Part shown: positions 6,124-6,827 of the stretch, piece by piece
Position numbering within the stretch: the stretch's first letter is position 1
Layout of the letters: every line of letters begins with the position of its first letter
Source of the DNA: Burkholderiaceae bacterium
Lineage (GTDB): Bacteria; Pseudomonadota; Gammaproteobacteria; Burkholderiales; Burkholderiaceae
Length of the DNA stretch: 6,827 nucleotides
Reading direction: 5' to 3'
NCBI GenBank assembly: GCA_023253905.1
Contig: JALREG010000378.1
Span: 1 to 6,827, forward strand
Translations under genes and position numbers: made by a program
The notes under the pieces: model-generated
Databases searched by the model: none
What the model was told of the DNA's origin: nothing
What the model saw: only the letters and a program-made list of their open reading frames with translations

Positions 6124-6827
6124 TCAGCGGTAAACCGGAAAGCGAGCGGTGAGCTCGCCCACCTGGTCGCGGACGCGCGCAATCACCGCTTCATCGGCCG
6201 GTGCATCGAGCACATCGGCGATCAGCTGCCCCACACGGCGGGCCTCATCAACACCGAAGCCGCGCGTGGTCATGGCGGGCGACCCCAGCCTGATACCGCT
6301 CGTTACCATGGGCTTTTCCGGGTCGTTGGGGATGGCGTTCTTGTTGCAGGTGATGTGGGCAAGCCCCAGCACCCGCTCGGCCTCCTTGCCGGTAATGCGT
6401 TTGGCGCGCAGGTCAACCAGCATCACATGCGACTCGGTGCGACCCGACACGATACGAAGCCCACGCTCAATCAGCGACTGCGCGAGCGCCGACGCGTTGG
6501 CGAGCACCTGCTGCTGATACACCTTGAAGCCCGGCTCGAGCGCCTCGCGAAACGCCACCGCTTTGGCCGCGATGACATGCATGAGCGGGCCGCCCTGCAG
6601 CCCCGGGAACACAGCGGAATTGATGGCTTTCTCATGCTCGGACTTCATGAGAATAAAGCCCCCGCGCGGCCCCCGCAGACTCTTGTGCGTCGTCGAAGTG
6701 ACGATGTCGGCGTGTGGCACCGGGTTGGGATAGACACCACCGGCAATCAGGCCGGAGTAGTGCGCCATGTCCACCATGAAGAGCGCGCCGATCTCGCGCG
6801 CCACCTCGGCAAAGCGCGCCCAGTCAA
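6124..6827 (-). CDS. glyA: Serine hydroxymethyltransferase, C-terminal part (runs off the right edge)
   Basis: GlyA converts serine and tetrahydrofolate to glycine and 5,10-methylene-tetrahydrofolate using pyridoxal phosphate. The frame is open to the right edge, and the last readable codons there give [14 protein letters not shown], typical GlyA sequence, so the gene continues beyond the window. About 233 of the usual 415 or so residues are present. Visible landmarks are [24 protein letters not shown] and the cofactor-lysine motif [14 protein letters not shown], with the Schiff-base lysine codon at 6682-6684. [28 protein letters not shown] and [15 protein letters not shown] follow, with a C-terminus ending RFPVYR. 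The GTG at 6802-6804 is an internal valine, not the start. It is upstream of nrdR in the same direction, the usual pairing in Proteobacteria. Confidence 0.97.
   Translation of the reverse strand, partial: DWARFAEVAREIGALFMVDMAHYSGLIAGGVYPNPVPHADIVTSTTHKSLRGPRGGFILMKSEHEKAINSAVFPGLQGGPLMHVIAAKAVAFREALEPGFKVYQQQVLANASALAQSLIERGLRIVSGRTESHVMLVDLRAKRITGKEAERVLGLAHITCNKNAIPNDPEKPMVTSGIRLGSPAMTTRGFGVDEARRVGQLIADVLDAPADEAVIARVRDQVGELTARFPVYR

Noticed and set aside
6802..6804. GTG as a glyA start codon
   Set aside because: Conserved GlyA sequence (DWARFAEVA) continues upstream to the window edge, so this is an internal valine.

Overview
This window is a GC-rich bacterial chromosome segment, most likely from a betaproteobacterium of Burkholderiales type. 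That placement is inferred from remembered family features: the GlyA and NusB wording, a RibB protein fused to a degenerate GTP cyclohydrolase II domain, and the gene order glyA-nrdR-ribD-ribE-ribBA-ribH-nusB. Third codon positions are dominated by G and C. No mobile element, CRISPR array, tRNA or rRNA gene was seen.

Layout from left to right. Positions 24-775 hold the 5' part of nusB and the complete ribH, both on the minus strand. Positions 765-3662 hold ribBA, ribE and ribD, also minus. The rib genes run right to left as ribD > ribE > ribBA > ribH > nusB. Their spacings are 18 bp, 9 bp, an 11-bp overlap and a 3-bp overlap, which is a tight, translationally coupled operon. Positions 3663-3930 are a very GC-rich divergent intergenic region with a candidate promoter in each direction. 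Positions 3931-5640 hold a plus-strand gene for a thiamine-diphosphate enzyme of the acetolactate synthase superfamily, of unknown substrate. It abuts nrdR tail to tail with no intervening base. Positions 5641-6099 are nrdR (minus), and 6124 to the right edge is the C-terminal half of glyA (minus).

How the genes work together. RibD, the DHBP synthase part of RibBA, RibH and RibE supply riboflavin synthesis from the GTP-derived pyrimidine and ribulose 5-phosphate. The first committed step, GTP cyclohydrolase II, is probably not supplied here, because the RibA-like half of RibBA lacks the zinc cysteines. NusB is a transcription antitermination factor commonly found at the end of this cluster. 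GlyA makes glycine and one-carbon units, and NrdR represses ribonucleotide reductase genes. The plus-strand enzyme separates glyA-nrdR from the rib genes, so the rib operon must have its own promoter.

Most of the window is ordinary housekeeping DNA, and I see no convincing new multi-gene system. The points worth a second look are the unassigned thiamine-diphosphate enzyme set into the conserved cluster, the degenerate RibA domain, and the left edge. At the left edge the NusB reading frame loses its family resemblance and stops early, while the opposite strand reads like a tetratricopeptide repeat. That suggests a broken gene or a chimeric junction.
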